From: Oxalobacteraceae bacterium
Lineage (GTDB): Bacteria > Pseudomonadota > Gammaproteobacteria > Burkholderiales > Burkholderiaceae_D
Length of the DNA stretch: 19,837 bases
Direction of reading: 5' to 3'
NCBI GenBank assembly: GCA_947453015.1
Contig: CANGFL010000002.1
Location: 1-19,837, forward strand
Numbering within the stretch: position 1 is the first letter of the stretch; each line of letters opens with the position of its first letter. The notes under the pieces were generated by a model. It was not told the DNA's origin, ran no database searches, and saw only the letters and a program-made list of their open reading frames with translations. Position numbers and translations under genes: made by a program. This document shows positions 1-7,447 of the stretch, piece by piece.

Positions 1-911
1 AATGGAAGCGCAATACCTACAAAAAACCTGAGCAGCAAAAATGGTATGCCGGTGAAACGATTTCTGTAGGTATTGGTCAGGGCTATAACTCATTCACACC
101 ACTGCAGTTAGCGCATGCCGTTTCTAATCTCAGCAACAACGGTATTGTGATGAAGCCGCACTTGGTGAAAATGGTGGAAAGCGGTACCACTAAAGCGCGT
201 AAGCTCACCGTGCCTAAAGAGAGTTATCGCATACCACTGAAACAAGACAATATCGATTTCATTAAGCAGGCCATGATAGGCGTGACCAAAGAAGGTACGT
301 CAGCACGTTCATTCGCGAATGCACCATATATATCGGGTGGTAAGACAGGTACTGCTCAGGCGGCCGCTTTGAGTCGAAATGTTAAATACGATGCCAGCAA
401 AATTTCAGAGCGTTTGCGCGATCACTCTTTGTACATCGCATTTGCACCCGCCGACAAACCAAAGATCGCTCTAGCCGTCATCGTTGAGAATGCAGGTTTT
501 GGTGCGGCTGCTGCCGCACCGATAGCGCGCTTGGCGATGGATTATTACCTAACGGGTAAGCGGCCTGATGAGCCTGCGAAACCCGCAGCTAAAGTCGTTG
601 ATCCGACACAGCCGGCCCAGCCAGCCCAGCCAACACCCTCTACACAGCCAGCGACAGCGAAGCCCGATGTTACGAAGCCCGTTGCTAAAGCGGCCGACAC
701 GGCAGTGCAGTCTGCAGTCGTTAAAACGGATGTCGCGAAACCCGTTACTAAATCAACCGACAATCCAACGCAATCCGCAGTTATTAAAACGGATGCAGTG
801 AAACCCGTTGTTAAAGGTGGCGACCCAACACAGCCAGCCACAGTTAAGTCTGACACGACCAAACCCAGTACACCCAAGCCTGTTGAACCCAATCGAGGGG
901 CGCCACAATGA
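1..911 (+). CDS. mrdA: Penicillin-binding protein 2 (peptidoglycan DD-transpeptidase), 3' part
   Basis: The frame is open from base 3 and the 5' part lies outside the window. PBP2 is the inner-membrane transpeptidase that cross-links peptidoglycan during cell elongation, working with RodA. The visible part holds the C-terminal transpeptidase region: a stretch reading SVGIGQGYNSFTPLQLA, then the KTG triad inside SGGKTGTAQ (KTG at 342-350), then the closing beta-strand region (LYIAFAPADKPKIALAVIVE). The catalytic SxxK and SxN motifs must lie upstream. After about base 560 the fold ends and a roughly 115-residue Ala/Pro/Lys/Thr-rich tail follows, with an imperfect 21-residue repeat; this is much longer than the tail I recall for E. 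coli PBP2. The stop (909-911) overlaps the rodA start in an ATGA, which implies translational coupling. Family assignment is firm because of the motif and rodA next door. Confidence 0.95.
   Translation, partial: WKRNTYKKPEQQKWYAGETISVGIGQGYNSFTPLQLAHAVSNLSNNGIVMKPHLVKMVESGTTKARKLTVPKESYRIPLKQDNIDFIKQAMIGVTKEGTSARSFANAPYISGGKTGTAQAAALSRNVKYDASKISERLRDHSLYIAFAPADKPKIALAVIVENAGFGAAAAAPIARLAMDYYLTGKRPDEPAKPAAKVVDPTQPAQPAQPTPSTQPATAKPDVTKPVAKAADTAVQSAVVKTDVAKPVTKSTDNPTQSAVIKTDAVKPVVKGGDPTQPATVKSDTTKPSTPKPVEPNRGAPQ
660..845 (+). repeat. Imperfect 63-bp tandem repeat encoding the PBP2 tail
   Basis: Three in-frame units lie at 660-722, 723-785 and 786-845, with a decayed fourth starting at 846. The encoded units are 21, 21 and 20 residues and share the pattern K-x-D-x-x-K-P-V-x-K-x-x-D-x-x-x-Q-x-A. 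Both nucleotide and protein copies have diverged. An earlier segment at about 573-650 (AKPAAKVVDPTQPAQPAQ) looks like a more distant relative. The composition (Ala, Pro, Lys, Thr, Val) predicts a disordered, basic periplasmic tail. Confidence 0.75.
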
Positions 912-2029
912 TGTCTGGTTTTCAAGGAGCGCGTTATCCGGTACTAGAAACCGTCAAGCGGCGCTTTTTTATATTTGATCGCTCACTGACGATCGTTCTT
1001 GGTTTAATTCTTTTGTTAGGCTGTCTCGCGGTATCGTCGGCAGCGTGGAATTTCCCCGGACGCTTTGAAGGTCATTTGCGCAATATCGCCGTGGGTATCG
1101 CAGTGATGTGGATCGCGGCCATGATTCCGCCGCAAAAATTAATGCGTTTTGCAGTGCCTATTTATGTTGTCGGCCTCTCGTTGTTAGTGGGAGTCGCGCT
1201 GTTTGGATTAATTAAGAATGGCGCCAGACGTTGGTTGAATATTGGTGTGATTATTCAGCCATCCGAAATCATGAAACTGGCATTGCCGTTAACACTCGCG
1301 TGGTACTTTCAAAAACGCGAAGGCATGATTCGTTGGCGTGACTTCTTGATGGCAGGTTTGTTGTTGGCGCTGCCAGTAGGACTCATCATGCGTCAACCGG
1401 ATTTGGGTACCGCTGTGTTGGTGACCTCGTCCGGATTTTTTGTGATTTTTCTGGCCGGACTATCCTGGCGTTTGATCATTGGTTTAGGCGTTGCAGGGCT
1501 GGCGAGTTTGCCGTTGGTCTGGACCATGATGCATGACTATCAGCGTCACCGTATCATGACCTTGATTGATCCAACTTCAGATCCTTTAGGAAAAGGATTT
1601 CACATCATTCAATCAACCATTGCGATTGGTTCGGGTGGATTGATCGGTAAGGGTTGGCTCAACGGTACGCAGTCGCATCTTGAGTTCATACCCGAGCGAA
1701 CCACCGATTTTATTTTCGCGGTGTTTTCTGAAGAATTTGGCTTGCTCGGTAACGGCGTACTGCTTGTTCTGTATTTACTCCTAATTGGTCGTGGTTTGAT
1801 CATTGCGGCCAATGCCCCGACACTTTTTTCTCGCTTGCTGGCAGGCTCGCTGACGCTATCTATATTTACGTATGTGTTTGTGAATATGGGTATGGTGAGC
1901 GGCATTCTCCCAGTGGTCGGTGTGCCACTGCCGTTTGTTAGTTATGGCGGTACCGCGTTTGTGACATTGAGCTTAGGTGTAGGCACGCTGATGAGTATTC
2001 AACGCCATCGCACCTTGGTGCAGACCTGA
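908..2029 (+). CDS. rodA: Peptidoglycan glycosyltransferase RodA (SEDS family)
   Basis: RodA is the multi-pass inner-membrane enzyme that polymerises lipid II into glycan strands in the elongation machinery, paired with PBP2. The 373-residue product matches the usual length and is almost wholly hydrophobic helices. Visible SEDS signatures are NGARRWLN (about residues 98-105), QPSEIMKLAL, RQPDLGTAVL (holding the conserved aspartate needed for polymerisation), and the C-terminal GMVSGILPVVGVPLPFVSYG stretch typical of RodA/FtsW/SpoVE. Adjacency to mrdA makes this RodA and not FtsW. The start is ATG 908, or the adjacent ATG at 911; a GAGGGG purine run at about 893-898 serves either. It overlaps the mrdA stop by 4 bases. 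rlpA follows 10 bases after the stop. Confidence 0.97.
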   Translation: MMSGFQGARYPVLETVKRRFFIFDRSLTIVLGLILLLGCLAVSSAAWNFPGRFEGHLRNIAVGIAVMWIAAMIPPQKLMRFAVPIYVVGLSLLVGVALFGLIKNGARRWLNIGVIIQPSEIMKLALPLTLAWYFQKREGMIRWRDFLMAGLLLALPVGLIMRQPDLGTAVLVTSSGFFVIFLAGLSWRLIIGLGVAGLASLPLVWTMMHDYQRHRIMTLIDPTSDPLGKGFHIIQSTIAIGSGGLIGKGWLNGTQSHLEFIPERTTDFIFAVFSEEFGLLGNGVLLVLYLLLIGRGLIIAANAPTLFSRLLAGSLTLSIFTYVFVNMGMVSGILPVVGVPLPFVSYGGTAFVTLSLGVGTLMSIQRHRTLVQT

Positions 2030-2039
2030 TAAGGCAGCT

Positions 2040-3056
2040 ATGCATAGTCAAATCACGATGAATGCGCGCAGCATGCAGCGCAGTTTGGTAACGCTGAGTA
2101 TCACGCTATCCGCATTCGTTTTATCTGCGTGCACTACGGTTGATTTAACTGCGCGTGATGAGTCTGTGCGCAGCTCAACTCCAGCGGCCCCTTCGGCTTC
2201 TTCTTCAACTACTGCCACACCGACGCCACCGACTGCAGAAACAAAAAAGTCTGGTGGCTATTACAAAGATGATGGCCCGAGTGATGCTATTCCTGAAGGC
2301 TTAGTTGATACGCCGGACGCTGAGCCAAAAATCGAGCCTATCGCCAAAGGCCCGAGTAAGCCTTACACCATACTGGATCAAACCTATGTGCCGATCACAG
2401 ATGACCGGCCGTATATTCAACGTGGCAAAGGCAGTTGGTATGGAAAAAAATTCCATGGCCAGCGCACTGCCTCAGGTGAAATCTATGACATGTTCAAGAT
2501 GACGGCCGCGCATCCTACCTTGCCGATTCCTTCGTATGCGCGAGTAACGAATCTACGTAATGGAAAGCAGGTAATTGTGCGCATTAATGATCGCGGACCA
2601 TTTCATGCATCGCGCATTATTGATATGTCGTACACCGCTGCGTTGAAGTTGGGCTTTATTCAAATCGGTAGCACGGAGCTGGAAGTCGAACGCATCTTGC
2701 CCGATGAAATTACACGCATGCAGGAAGATAAGCGTCGCAAAGGTGCTCTCGCTACAGCAAAAGAGTCTGCAGATCCTATGACGCGCTTAGCGAATGGCAG
2801 CACGCCGCCAGTAGCTGCTGAAACCGGCGGGATTTTTTTACAGTTTGGTGCATACGCTCAAGTACACAATGCCGATGCAATGCGTATTCGATTGCTGGCA
2901 GGGTGGCCGCAAGATTTGCCCGAGCCGGTCATTGTACAAACGGGTGGTTTGTATCGATTGCATAGCGGCCCGTTTGCTACACGCGAGACGGCAAAAACAG
3001 CCGCTGATTTGCTAAAAGAAGTTACGCAGATTCAGACGTCGATTGTTCAGAAATAA
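2040..3056 (+). CDS. rlpA: Septal lytic transglycosylase RlpA, lipoprotein with SPOR domain
   Basis: RlpA is an outer-membrane lipoprotein; in Pseudomonas aeruginosa it cleaves denuded glycan strands at the septum. The 338-residue product has a signal peptide with lipobox LSAC (Cys31, followed by Thr, so no Asp retention signal), a Ser/Thr/Pro/Ala-rich linker (about 40-70), a double-psi beta-barrel domain (about 129-218) and a C-terminal SPOR domain (about 264-336). Residues aligning with those important for catalysis are present: Glu147 and Asp150 in SGEIYD, His158 in TAAH and Asp184 in INDRGP, so the enzyme looks active and not like the inactive E. coli form. AAGG at 2031-2034 supports ATG 2040; ATG 2058 is an alternative. 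It is the last gene of the mrdA-rodA-rlpA run. Confidence 0.95.
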   Translation: MHSQITMNARSMQRSLVTLSITLSAFVLSACTTVDLTARDESVRSSTPAAPSASSSTTATPTPPTAETKKSGGYYKDDGPSDAIPEGLVDTPDAEPKIEPIAKGPSKPYTILDQTYVPITDDRPYIQRGKGSWYGKKFHGQRTASGEIYDMFKMTAAHPTLPIPSYARVTNLRNGKQVIVRINDRGPFHASRIIDMSYTAALKLGFIQIGSTELEVERILPDEITRMQEDKRRKGALATAKESADPMTRLANGSTPPVAAETGGIFLQFGAYAQVHNADAMRIRLLAGWPQDLPEPVIVQTGGLYRLHSGPFATRETAKTAADLLKEVTQIQTSIVQK

Positions 3057-3077
3057 TTTCTGTTTTTACCAATCGTT

Positions 3078-3992
3078 TTATTCGTCGGTAGTTTGCATTT
3101 TTAGCGCCAAGTCATACAGCGCGTTTTTCTTCAGGCCGGTAATCCGCGCAGCCAGCGCCGCTGCTTGGCTGACTGAGTTACTTTCCAAAAGAATGCTCAA
3201 CACTCGCGTTGCTTCCGACAGATCGGGCTCGTCGCTTGCTACCTCAGCTTCAACTAGCAACACGAATTCTCCCTTTTGATGCTCGGGCGCCAGAGCTAAC
3301 CAGTGGTGCAACTCACTTAATTGGCAGCGATGAATTTGTTCAAATAATTTTGAGAGTTCGCGCGCAACGACCACGCGCCGTGTTCCACCTAAAGCATTAG
3401 CCAATGCTTGTGCTGTTTCTAAAATGCGATGTGGAGCTTCATAAAAAACTAGTGTGGCGCGAGTACTTAGTAAGCCGGATAGCAACTGCGCACGTTGACT
3501 GGCTTTGCTTGGCAAGAAACCGACAAAATGAAATTCATCTGTCATCAAACCGCTGGCAGATAAAGCAGCGACACCCGCAGAAGCGCCCGCAATCGGGATG
3601 ACACGCAAGCCAGCGTCGATAACCGCATCAACGATGCGTGCGCCCGGATCAGAGATGGCCGGTGTGCCCGCATCAGAAACTAAAGCAATACGCTCACCTT
3701 TACGCAATCGGGCGATGATTTTTTCTGCGGACTCGCGTTCATTATGCTGATGAGCAGAAAACAAGGGCGTTGACAAGCCGAGTCGTGACGTTAAAAGCCC
3801 AGTGTTGCGCGTATCTTCACAAGCAATGGCATCAACTAGTGAAAGCACCTTCAATGCGCGCAAACTCACATCCGCGATATTCCCTATCGGTGTAGCCACT
3901 ACATACAATGCACTTTCAGGAAACTGCTGATGCTCCAGATCGCTGGCAAGTTGCGTAAGACTGCTCAGCAGAGAGGTTGAAGGTGTGGACAT
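3078..3992 (-). CDS. rsmI: 16S rRNA (cytidine1402-2'-O)-methyltransferase RsmI
   Basis: RsmI methylates the ribose of C1402 in the decoding centre of 16S rRNA, using S-adenosylmethionine. The 304-residue product shows the tetrapyrrole-methylase-type fold: YVVATPIGNIADVSLRAL near residues 30-47, ACEDTRNTGLL (57-67), VSDAGTPAISDPG (105-117), GASAGVAALSASGL (136-149) and HFVGFLPSK (155-163). About 25 residues precede the conserved core, so a start inside the N-terminus cannot be excluded; ATG at 3992 is the first in frame. It converges on rlpA with 21 bases between the stops, where no hairpin is visible. It diverges from yraN, the classic arrangement in proteobacteria. Confidence 0.95.
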   Translation of the reverse strand: MSTPSTSLLSSLTQLASDLEHQQFPESALYVVATPIGNIADVSLRALKVLSLVDAIACEDTRNTGLLTSRLGLSTPLFSAHQHNERESAEKIIARLRKGERIALVSDAGTPAISDPGARIVDAVIDAGLRVIPIAGASAGVAALSASGLMTDEFHFVGFLPSKASQRAQLLSGLLSTRATLVFYEAPHRILETAQALANALGGTRRVVVARELSKLFEQIHRCQLSELHHWLALAPEHQKGEFVLLVEAEVASDEPDLSEATRVLSILLESNSVSQAAALAARITGLKKNALYDLALKMQTTDE

Positions 3993-4087
3993 GTGCAGGT
4001 GGCATCTAAAGTGGCGGACTTACAGGCAGGTCATTCACCTGTCATCATCGCATTGTACAAAATACGGGCTATTCGGCATCGAGCTAA

Positions 4088-4441
4088 ATGACAAATGAGT
4101 TAAACAAGTCGTCGCTGGGCAGAATCGCTGAGGATAGAGCGCTTGTCTATCTAGAGCAACAAGGCCTAGTATGCGTCACACGCAATTATGCCTGTCGTTA
4201 TGGTGAGATTGATTTAGTGATGAGCGATGGGCCTCAGTTAGTGTTTGTTGAAGTACGAATGCGAAAGAATTCGAATTTTGGTGGAGCCGCCGCCAGCGTC
4301 GATACCGCGAAACAGCGGCGACTCTGGCGTACTGCCGAGCATTATTTAATGCGGTATCGCACGCTGCCGGCATGTCGATTCGACGTGGTGGCGATAGACG
4401 GCGATACCCTAGCTTGGATGCGCGCTGTCATTAATCGGTAA
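4088..4441 (+). CDS. yraN: YraN/UPF0102 family endonuclease-fold protein
   Basis: The 117-residue product is a short protein of the UPF0102 family, whose fold resembles Holliday-junction resolvases and restriction endonucleases; its cellular role is not settled. Family features are the N-terminal GRIAEDRALVYLEQQGL helix (11-27), YGEIDLV with Glu40 and Asp42, FVEVRMR with Glu55, and the FGGAAASVDTAKQRRL helix (64-79). The last residue of the ExK-like motif is Arg instead of Lys. The first in-frame ATG (4088) gives a normal length, but no clear Shine-Dalgarno sequence precedes it. It starts the yraN-diaA-dolP run that is conserved with E. coli; the lpoA gene that sits between rsmI and yraN there is absent here. 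Confidence 0.9.
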   Translation: MTNELNKSSLGRIAEDRALVYLEQQGLVCVTRNYACRYGEIDLVMSDGPQLVFVEVRMRKNSNFGGAAASVDTAKQRRLWRTAEHYLMRYRTLPACRFDVVAIDGDTLAWMRAVINR

Positions 4442-4476
4442 TTCACTCGATAAAATTACTAAATAAAGCGAATCAA

Positions 4477-4507
4477 TTGACGTTGTATTCATAGCAGCAT
4501 TTATAAT
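4477..4507 (+). promoter_or_regulatory. Sigma70-like promoter before diaA
   Basis: TTGACG at 4477-4482 and a perfect TATAAT at 4502-4507 are separated by 19 bases, longer than the favoured 17. The diaA ATG begins 9 bases after the -10 box, so a transcript from here would have almost no 5' leader. Predicted from sequence only. Confidence 0.5.
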
Positions 4508-4516
4508 CTGCCCATC

Positions 4517-5110
4517 ATGAGTAAGCAACGAGTCATCAATCATTTCAACGAAAGCGCCGAGCTGAAGATACAGCTGGCCGGCGAATTGGCACAACCCATT
4601 GTGCAGGCGACAGAGCTGATGTTCGTCGCGCTCTCCAATGGCAATCGCATACTGGCATGTGGAAACGGCGGCTCGGCCGCATTGTGTCAGCATTTTTCTG
4701 CGCAGTTAGTCGGCCGCTTTGAGCGTGAGCGCTTGCCGCTTCCAGCGATGGCGCTCTCTACGGATTCATCGATAGTGACTGCGGTAGGTAACGATTACGG
4801 CTTTGGCGATATTTTTGCCAAACAGGTACAAGCCTATGGTCAGGCCGGCGATGTATTGTTTGCGCTATCAAGTTCGGGAGTTTCAGCCAATGTGATGGCA
4901 GCGATTGACGCCGCACTCGAGCGCGACATGCGCGTTGTTGCGCTGAGTGGCGCGAGTGGTGGCAATATTCCACGATTACTGACCGACGCGGATGTACACA
5001 TAAGCGTGCCTTATGAGCGTGCTGCACGAATTCAAGAAGTACACTTATTAATCGTCAATTGTCTTTGCGATGGTATTGACGTCGCACTTTTCGGAGGAGA
5101 TTCAGAATGA
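4517..5110 (+). CDS. diaA: SIS-domain protein, DiaA-type replication initiation regulator
   Basis: The 197-residue product is a single SIS (sugar isomerase) domain protein. In E. coli DiaA is a tetramer that binds DnaA and promotes its assembly at oriC. SIS features are CGNGGSAALCQHF (48-60), the STDSSIVTAVGNDYG stretch (81-95), ALSSSGVS (116-123) and RIQEVHLLIVNCLCDGID (171-188). The protein resembles phosphoheptose isomerase GmhA and may be annotated so, but at the GmhA active-site glutamate position the sequence reads HFSAQLVGRF (Gln63), and the later GmhA histidine position reads Asn (LIVNCLC), as in DiaA. With yraN before and dolP after, DiaA is preferred. The stop overlaps the dolP start (ATGA). 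Confidence 0.85.
   Translation: MSKQRVINHFNESAELKIQLAGELAQPIVQATELMFVALSNGNRILACGNGGSAALCQHFSAQLVGRFERERLPLPAMALSTDSSIVTAVGNDYGFGDIFAKQVQAYGQAGDVLFALSSSGVSANVMAAIDAALERDMRVVALSGASGGNIPRLLTDADVHISVPYERAARIQEVHLLIVNCLCDGIDVALFGGDSE
5093..5098 (+). promoter_or_regulatory. Strong Shine-Dalgarno for dolP
   Basis: GGAGGA lies inside the last codons of diaA, 8 bases before the dolP ATG at 5107. It fixes the dolP start and suggests dolP is translated efficiently from the diaA transcript. Confidence 0.7.
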
Positions 5111-5799
5111 AATCTGACGCACAGTTTTCCGCTACGCTGAGGGCCATTCGACGCCCATTGTTGGTCATCACTTGGTCGGCAGCACTGGCAGTGACGCTTC
5201 AAGGTTGTCTTCCTGTGATGGTGGGAGGCACAGTAATGGGAACCATGACGGCTACGGATAGACGCAGCTTAGGTTCTCAGACAGACGACACCGCCATTGT
5301 GGTGAAAGCAGAAGGCCGCGCCATGAAAATAACCGGTGATCAAGGGCGTGTTTCCGTCAACAGCTTCAATCGGCATGTGTTGATAACCGGTGAAGTCAAA
5401 GATGAAAAAATGAAAGCCGAAGTAGAGCAGCAAATTAAAACCATCGATGGCGTTAAACAAATCGACAATGATTTAGAAATTGCCCCCGTATCGAGTTTGG
5501 GTGTGCGTTCAAATGATTTGGTTATCAGTAGCAAAGTAAAAGCAGCAATCATCGACACAAAAGATTTGTATCTCAGCGCATTTAAAGTTCATACAGATAG
5601 AGGTGTGGTGTATTTGATGGGGCGGGTGACTCAGCGCGAAGGAAAACTCGCGGCCGAAGTGGCGCGCAATGCAGCCAGCAAAATCAAAAAAGTCGTGAAG
5701 CTCTTCGAGTACATCACCGAAGACGACTTGAAAGATTTTTCGCCTAGGCCCGCTGCTGAGCCGGCTAAGGATGCCGCAAGCAAGGATGCCGCAAAATAA
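5107..5799 (+). CDS. dolP: BON-domain outer-membrane lipoprotein DolP (YraP)
   Basis: DolP is an outer-membrane lipoprotein that in E. coli binds anionic phospholipid, gathers at division sites and supports envelope integrity and amidase activation. The 230-residue product has a cationic N-terminus, a hydrophobic segment and lipobox LQGC (Cys34), then the conserved DRRSLGSQTDD leader to two tandem BON domains (about 60-126 and 138-205). BON glycines are visible in VLITGEV (91-97) and VYLMGRV (168-174). A short Ala/Lys/Asp tail (AKDAASKDAAK) follows the second BON and makes the protein longer than E. coli YraP (about 190 residues). The lipobox lies unusually far in because the N-terminus has about 17 extra residues, but the Shine-Dalgarno at 5093-5098 supports this start. 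Confidence 0.9.
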   Translation: MKSDAQFSATLRAIRRPLLVITWSAALAVTLQGCLPVMVGGTVMGTMTATDRRSLGSQTDDTAIVVKAEGRAMKITGDQGRVSVNSFNRHVLITGEVKDEKMKAEVEQQIKTIDGVKQIDNDLEIAPVSSLGVRSNDLVISSKVKAAIIDTKDLYLSAFKVHTDRGVVYLMGRVTQREGKLAAEVARNAASKIKKVVKLFEYITEDDLKDFSPRPAAEPAKDAASKDAAK

Positions 5800-5844
5800 G
5801 ACCGAAGTTAGGCGGGCCTCATGCTAGGCTTGGCCTGACTAGCC

Positions 5845-5850
5845 TATAAT
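5845..5850 (+). promoter_or_regulatory. Possible -10 box before the TlpA-like gene
   Basis: A perfect TATAAT lies 32 bases before the ATG at 5883. No convincing -35 hexamer is found at 16-18 bases upstream. A 6-bp inverted repeat (TAGGCT 5825-5830 / AGCCTA 5841-5846) overlaps it and could be an operator or a weak hairpin at the end of dolP. Confidence 0.35.
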
Positions 5851-5882
5851 TGCATTCGCGCATTTGCTTACACAGGATTTTT

Positions 5883-6410
5883 ATGTCTCGTCATTTCCCC
5901 CGCCGTGTCGCCGGCCTGACCATCATTCAAACCATGTCGTTGTTGGTCATTCTAGGCATCGTTTTGTTTGCGGCACTGTCATTGTTCAAAAAAGAGTCAG
6001 CCCCGGCGGTGAGCTTTCGCACGTTAAATGGTGAACAAATTGCCATGGAATCGTTGCGCGGCAAAGTCGTGCTGGTAAATTTCTGGGCGACCAGTTGCTC
6101 TACCTGCGTGCAAGAAATGCCGGAGATGGTAGAGACGTATAAAAAATATTCTGATCGCGGTTTGGAATTTATTGCCGTGGCCATGAGTTATGACCCGCCT
6201 AACTATGTACTGAATTATTCAGAGAGCCGCCAGCTACCCTTTAAAGTAGCGTTGGATAGCGATGGCCAGGCAGCCAAATCATTTGGTGATGTCAAACTTA
6301 CGCCGACCACGTTTGTGATTGGTAAAGATGGCAGCATATTGAAGCGCTATGTCGGCATTCCCGAATTCGCGTCTATGCATCAGTTGCTGGAAAAAGCACT
6401 AGCGATTTAA
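5883..6410 (+). CDS. TlpA-like membrane-anchored thioredoxin
   Basis: The 175-residue product has one N-terminal membrane segment (about 14-33) and a periplasmic TlpA/ResA-type thioredoxin fold (about 40-172). The redox motif is CSTC (Cys72 and Cys75) in VNFWATSCSTCVQEMPEM; the usual Trp before the first Cys and the Pro in the middle are replaced. The cis-proline loop LTPTTFVI (139-146) is intact, so a thiol-disulfide role such as cytochrome c maturation or envelope disulfide reduction is likely, but the partner is unknown. ATG 5883 is chosen because AGGA (5874-5877) sits 5 bases upstream and the membrane segment then begins at the usual distance; a TTG at 5850 is in frame but poorly supported. 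It follows dolP by 83 bases and converges with lipA. Confidence 0.88.
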   Translation: MSRHFPRRVAGLTIIQTMSLLVILGIVLFAALSLFKKESAPAVSFRTLNGEQIAMESLRGKVVLVNFWATSCSTCVQEMPEMVETYKKYSDRGLEFIAVAMSYDPPNYVLNYSESRQLPFKVALDSDGQAAKSFGDVKLTPTTFVIGKDGSILKRYVGIPEFASMHQLLEKALAI

Positions 6411-6417
6411 ACGTAGG

Positions 6418-6448
6418 CCAACCAAAACGAGCAACTCTTTTTGGTTGG
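6418..6448. terminator. Hairpin between convergent TlpA-like gene and lipA
   Basis: A perfect 10-bp inverted repeat (CCAACCAAAA 6418-6427, TTTTGGTTGG 6439-6448) has an 11-base loop. It lies between two convergent stops, so it may serve both strands. The T-run is inside the stem, not after it, so intrinsic termination is not certain. Confidence 0.5.
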
Positions 6449-6476
6449 TATGGCAGTCTCGTAGCTTATTCGTGGC

Positions 6477-7442
6477 TTACTCTAGCCCAGCGTTTTTTGC
6501 CTGTTGGTCAGCGTGATATGAACTACGCACCATTGCTCCAACAGCAGCGTGAGCAAATCCCATTTCATTCGCCTTCTCTTCGTACATCTTGAAAATATCA
6601 GGATGTACGTAACGACGTACAGGCAAATGATCGCCGCTAGGCATCAGGTATTGACCTAAGGTCAGCATGTCGACATTGTGTTCGCGCATGTCGCGCATTA
6701 CTTGCACTATCTCTTCATCAGTTTCGCCCAAGCCCACCATCAGTCCTGATTTAGTCGGTACCTCAGGATGCAGTTCTTTGAAACGTTTTAATAGATTCAA
6801 GGAATACGCATAGTCCGAACCTGGACGCGCTTCGCGATACAGGCGTGGCACGGTTTCTAGATTGTGATTCATCACATCGGGCGGTGCGGCTTTGAGAATC
6901 TCTAATGCGCGATCCATGCGGCCACGAAAATCGGGCGTCAGTATTTCGATACGAGTCGAGGGTGATAAAGCGCGCACTTGCTGTATGCATTCAACAAAAT
7001 GTGCCGCACCACCATCGCGCAGATCATCTCTATCAACGGAGGTAATCACAACGTAAGATAATTTCAGCGCAGCGATCGTCTTGGCTAAATTTTCTGGTTC
7101 ATTCGTATCGAGTGGATCGGGACGGCCATGGCCGACATCGCAGAAGGGGCAGCGACGAGTACATTTGTCACCCATGATCATGAATGTCGCCGTGCCTTTA
7201 CCAAAGCATTCACCAATGTTTGGACAAGACGCTTCTTCGCAGACGGTAACGAGATTATTGCTACGTAAAATATCTTTGATCTCGTAAAAGCGCGTACTGG
7301 GCGATGCTGCTTTTACGCGTATCCAATCGGGCTTAGGTAATCGTTCAGCCGGAATAATTTTGATAGGAATACGCGCAGTTTTTCCAGCGCCTTTTTGCTT
7401 GTCGCTCGCTTGGTAGGGTGGCGGTATATCGTTAGAGCTCAT
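6477..7442 (-). CDS. lipA: Lipoyl synthase LipA (radical SAM)
   Basis: LipA inserts two sulfur atoms into octanoyl groups on the lipoyl domains of 2-oxoacid dehydrogenases and GcvH. The 321-residue product has the full set of cysteines: an auxiliary 4Fe-4S cluster motif Cys68-x4-Cys73-x5-Cys79 ([12 protein letters not shown]), and the radical-SAM motif Cys94-x3-Cys98-x2-Cys101 (CTRRCPFC). The C-terminal RSSYHA (306-311) supplies the serine that ligates the auxiliary cluster. Length is normal for the family. It lies 5 bases after lipB and is the last gene of the dacA-ybeD-lipB-lipA run, so the enzyme that attaches octanoate and the one that sulfurates it are made together. Confidence 0.98.
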   Translation of the reverse strand: MSSNDIPPPYQASDKQKGAGKTARIPIKIIPAERLPKPDWIRVKAASPSTRFYEIKDILRSNNLVTVCEEASCPNIGECFGKGTATFMIMGDKCTRRCPFCDVGHGRPDPLDTNEPENLAKTIAALKLSYVVITSVDRDDLRDGGAAHFVECIQQVRALSPSTRIEILTPDFRGRMDRALEILKAAPPDVMNHNLETVPRLYREARPGSDYAYSLNLLKRFKELHPEVPTKSGLMVGLGETDEEIVQVMRDMREHNVDMLTLGQYLMPSGDHLPVRRYVHPDIFKMYEEKANEMGFAHAAVGAMVRSSYHADQQAKNAGLE

Positions 7443-7447
7443 GCGAT

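Noticed and set aside
545..925. 126-residue minus-strand frame opposite the PBP2 tail
   Set aside because: It is the mirror of the low-complexity repeat: the repeated plus-strand codons keep the reverse frame open. The composition (Gly, Val, Thr, Ala) mirrors the Lys/Pro/Ala tail and no start signal or domain is seen.
3993..4087. Possible structured RNA between rsmI and yraN (CAGGT/ACCTG repeat, TTGTACAA palindrome)
   Set aside because: The region is only 95 bases, the stem is 5 bp and there is no resemblance to RNase P RNA or another known RNA; it is most likely just the divergent promoter region.
5850..5882. Upstream TTG start extending the TlpA-like protein by 11 residues
   Set aside because: It would overlap the TATAAT box, has no ribosome site and would push the membrane segment away from the N-terminus; ATG 5883 with AGGA upstream is better.
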